From Coprothermobacterota bacterium (lineage in GTDB: Bacteria; Caldisericota; JANLFM01): DNA of 7,912 nucleotides. The translations under genes were made by a program, and so were the position numbers. The notes under the pieces were generated by a model, which saw only the letters and a program-made list of their open reading frames with translations, was not told where the DNA came from and searched no databases. The stretch lies in contig JAPLHX010000166.1 in NCBI GenBank assembly GCA_026389415.1, positions 1-7,912 of the forward strand. The letters run 5' to 3'. Of this stretch, positions 6,134-7,912 are shown piece after piece; the first letter of the stretch is position 1; every line of letters begins with the position of its first letter.

Positions 6134-6167
6134 ACAAACAATCGTCCATCAAGGAGTGTGAATCGAG

Positions 6168-7154
6168 ATGATGCAAGATCCTTACGAGCAACTCGCCAAT
6201 GCGTTGGATCGTCTTCCCAATGGATTCCCGCGGACCCAATCCGGCGTGGAGATTGCGATCCTACAGAGGATTTTCTCGCCAGTAGAATCCAGTCTGGTTT
6301 GTCAACTGAGCGGCAACTATGAACCGCTCCCCCAGATTGCGGAACGAATGGGGCTGATGGTGGAGGAAACCCGGGAACGACTGGTAGGACTGGCCAAGGG
6401 CGGCCTGATTTGGTTCCAACGGGGGGAAGACCAATTGGAATTCCGATTGGCCCCCTTCATCGTTGGCATCTACGAAGCCCAATCGCAAGCGATGGATCAC
6501 GAACTGGCTCATCTCTTCGAACACTACATGGCCGAGGGCGGAGCCGCAGGAATCATGAAACCGCAACCGGCTCTGCACCGTGTGATTCCAGCGCAAAAGG
6601 CCGTCAAATCGGAGTGGATCGTTCCTTACGATGATGTGCGCAAGATCCTGCTGTCCGCGAAATCGTTTACCCTTTCCGATTGCATTTGTCGCATGCAGCA
6701 AGAGCACCTCCAGCACCGGAAATGTGACTTTCCGGTGAAAACTTGCCTCAGTTTCTCATCGCGCGAACCGTCCAACGGCTCGAACGGTCTTTCCCAAGAG
6801 GAGGCGTTGGCGGTTCTTGACACCTTTGAGGATATGGGCCTGGTTCATACCGTGAGCAACGTGGCCGATGGAGTGGGCTATGTCTGTAACTGCTGTGGCT
6901 GTTGTTGCGGGATTCTCCGTGGAATCACCGATTTCGGCATCCAGGAATCGGTGGCTTGTGCCAACTATTTCGCCACCATTGACCCCGCTGTCTGTCTGGA
7001 CTGTGGGATTTGCCGGGAGCGCTGTCAGGTGTATGCGATTGCGAGTGCGGGCGGAACCGGCGTGGTGGACCGTCAACGTTGCATCGGTTGCGGATTGTGC
7101 GTGACGGGGTGCCCCAGCCATGCCGCCGAGCTTCAACCCAAACCCGAAGCCTAA
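6168..7154 (+). CDS. HTH-containing, Cys-rich 2x[4Fe-4S] ferredoxin-type protein
   Basis: A 328-residue soluble protein with 20 cysteines, of a widespread family whose function I do not know. The N-terminus begins YEQLANALDRLPNGFP. Residues about 52-95 (LPQIAERMGLMVEETRERLVGLAKGGLI, then a wing-like hairpin) look like a winged helix. DCICR (171-175) with Cys186 and Cys193 form a C-x-C-x11-C-x6-C set. VCNCCGCCCGILRG (239-252) has six cysteines within eight residues. A classical bacterial ferredoxin tail follows: C276-x2-C279-x2-C282-x3-C286 and C305-x2-C308-x2-C311-x3-C315, with Gln instead of Pro after Cys286 and the usual Pro after Cys315. It should hold two [4Fe-4S] clusters and perhaps another metal site. 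Possible roles are electron transfer or redox-sensing regulation (inferred). The start at 6168 follows AAGGAG by 11 nt; a second ATG is adjacent at 6171. Confidence 0.88.
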   Translation: MMQDPYEQLANALDRLPNGFPRTQSGVEIAILQRIFSPVESSLVCQLSGNYEPLPQIAERMGLMVEETRERLVGLAKGGLIWFQRGEDQLEFRLAPFIVGIYEAQSQAMDHELAHLFEHYMAEGGAAGIMKPQPALHRVIPAQKAVKSEWIVPYDDVRKILLSAKSFTLSDCICRMQQEHLQHRKCDFPVKTCLSFSSREPSNGSNGLSQEEALAVLDTFEDMGLVHTVSNVADGVGYVCNCCGCCCGILRGITDFGIQESVACANYFATIDPAVCLDCGICRERCQVYAIASAGGTGVVDRQRCIGCGLCVTGCPSHAAELQPKPEA

Positions 7155-7243
7155 GTGGTCCACCCACCTACGAGCTTTACCGATTGGGAGCAGCAACGAT
7201 TGCGAAACCGTGGCTTGATCGAGTAAAACGATCCAAACCCTTT

Positions 7244-7258
7244 CTAGAGTGCCTCTAG
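7244..7258. other. Short perfect hairpin over the dehydratase stop codon
   Basis: CTAGAG-TGC-CTCTAG has a 6-bp stem and 3-nt loop, and includes the TAG stop of the minus-strand gene. No T-run follows on either strand, so it is at best a weak, non-canonical terminator between convergent genes. Nothing else was recognised in 7155-7243. Confidence 0.4.
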
Positions 7259-7912
7259 TCGTTCCTCTTGCCAAGGCAGCCTGTCCAGGCTGACGTTTCC
7301 GCCGGTAAGAATCACACCGATTCGCAGTCCGAGGAAATCAAACGAACTTTCCCAAAGGGCGGCCAGGGGCACGGCCGCGGACGGCTCGATGATGATCTTG
7401 GCTCGTTCCCAGAGGAATCTCATGGCTGCGACGATCGCTTCCTCGCTGACCGTTACAATCCGCTCCACGTGCACCCCAATGATGGAGAAGGTGCGGGGGG
7501 ATAGCGATGTCAGCAGACCGTCAGCGATGGTCTGGGGATTAACGGAAGGGATGATCCGACCCGCCTGCAGCGAGCGATAGGCATCATCCGCTCCGGCCGG
7601 CTCCGCTGCGACCACGCGAGTTTTAGGGGAAAGGGCGGAGACAGCGATCGATGTGCCGCTCAACAACCCCCCTCCTCCGACGGGCGTCATCACCAAATTC
7701 AGGTCCGGTATTTCCGCCAGCAATTCCAGCGCTGCTGTTCCCTGCCCGGCGATCACGCGCGGGTCGTCGTACGGGTGAATCACTGTGGCGTGGTTCTGGC
7801 GCACCACCTCCGCCAGGGTGGTCTCTCGCGCTTCCAGTGTGGGCTCGCAGGCTGTGATTTGGCCGCCATAGCCCTTCACCGCCGCTGTCTTGACCGCAGG
7901 GGCGTTGCGGGG
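7244..7912 (-). CDS. Threonine/serine dehydratase or serine racemase, 5' end outside window
   Basis: C-terminal 222 residues of a fold-type II PLP enzyme of about 320 residues; the N-terminal part with the Schiff-base lysine lies beyond the right edge. Visible: PRNAPAVKTAAVKGYGG (1-17), HPYDDPRVIAGQGT (46-59), the PLP-phosphate loop VGGGGLLSG (78-86), ADGLLTSL (130-137), IEPSAAVPLAAL (175-186) and LTGGNVSLD (202-210). E104, A108 and D110 (EP-x2-ADDA) match the divalent-metal site described for serine racemases, so an ammonia-lyase with racemase activity is plausible. The reaction would be Thr to 2-oxobutanoate plus ammonia, and Ser to pyruvate. There is no ACT regulatory domain, so it looks like a catabolic or allosterically simple type and not biosynthetic IlvA. 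The codon at 7877-7879 is GTG inside the conserved AVKGYGG and is not the start. Convergent with the iron-sulfur gene, 89 bp apart. Confidence 0.9.
   Translation of the reverse strand, partial: PRNAPAVKTAAVKGYGGQITACEPTLEARETTLAEVVRQNHATVIHPYDDPRVIAGQGTAALELLAEIPDLNLVMTPVGGGGLLSGTSIAVSALSPKTRVVAAEPAGADDAYRSLQAGRIIPSVNPQTIADGLLTSLSPRTFSIIGVHVERIVTVSEEAIVAAMRFLWERAKIIIEPSAAVPLAALWESSFDFLGLRIGVILTGGNVSLDRLPWQEERLEAL

Noticed and set aside
7155..7243. Terminator between the convergent iron-sulfur and dehydratase genes
   Set aside because: Only a 4-bp stem (GTGG-T-CCAC near 7155-7163) is visible, with no T-run; it does not meet the look of an intrinsic terminator.

Overview
The window is bacterial, GC-rich chromosomal DNA. 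I cannot name the genus. A long Thr-rich secreted protein with a C-terminal hydrophobic anchor and Arg tail suggests a cell envelope that uses sortase- or exosortase-type surface sorting. A Cys-rich 2x[4Fe-4S] protein paired with a SAM methyltransferase is a combination I associate with anaerobic or metabolically versatile environmental bacteria. Two IS110-type transposase genes and REP-like repeats show that the left half is an accessory, recombination-prone region.

Left part (1-2088): the 3' part of an IS110-family transposase runs rightward off the left edge and ends at 877. A 238-bp non-coding stretch (878-1115) follows, with two related copies of a hairpin-forming repeat built around AGGATGACAAAAAGGGGCG. 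Convergent to it, on the minus strand, lies a second and different IS110-type transposase (1116-2075). It keeps its C-terminal transposase domain but has lost the whole N-terminal RuvC-like catalytic domain, and its reading frame begins directly behind the stop codon of the next gene.

Centre (2089-5390): a single 877-codon minus-strand gene encodes a predicted secreted protein. It has a signal peptide, five Kelch blades, several Ig-like/Kre9-type beta modules and a C-terminal Trp-hydrophobic-Arg anchor resembling IPTL-CTERM. Parts of it are near-identical DNA repeats, which suggests recent internal duplication. The 668 bp upstream contain no convincing gene. They hold a perfect 22-bp palindrome, a tandem 20-bp repeat and an AT-rich patch, and some of these share a GGGG[A/T]CAG[A/T] core with sequence beside the truncated transposase.

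Right part (5391-7912): this looks like ordinary chromosome. A class I SAM methyltransferase (minus) and an HTH plus 2x[4Fe-4S] protein (plus) are divergently transcribed from a 111-bp region. That region holds plausible overlapping back-to-back promoters and repeated TGTCA half-sites, so the two genes are probably co-regulated. Convergent to the iron-sulfur gene is the 3' two-thirds of a PLP-dependent threonine/serine dehydratase (or serine racemase), which runs off the right edge.

The most interesting items are the conserved but functionally unassigned iron-sulfur/methyltransferase pair with its shared control region, the modular Kelch surface protein with recent internal repeats, and the IS110 nest with its non-coding end and dispersed GGGGWCAGW repeats. 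I do not see a clear CRISPR, toxin-antitoxin or defence system.
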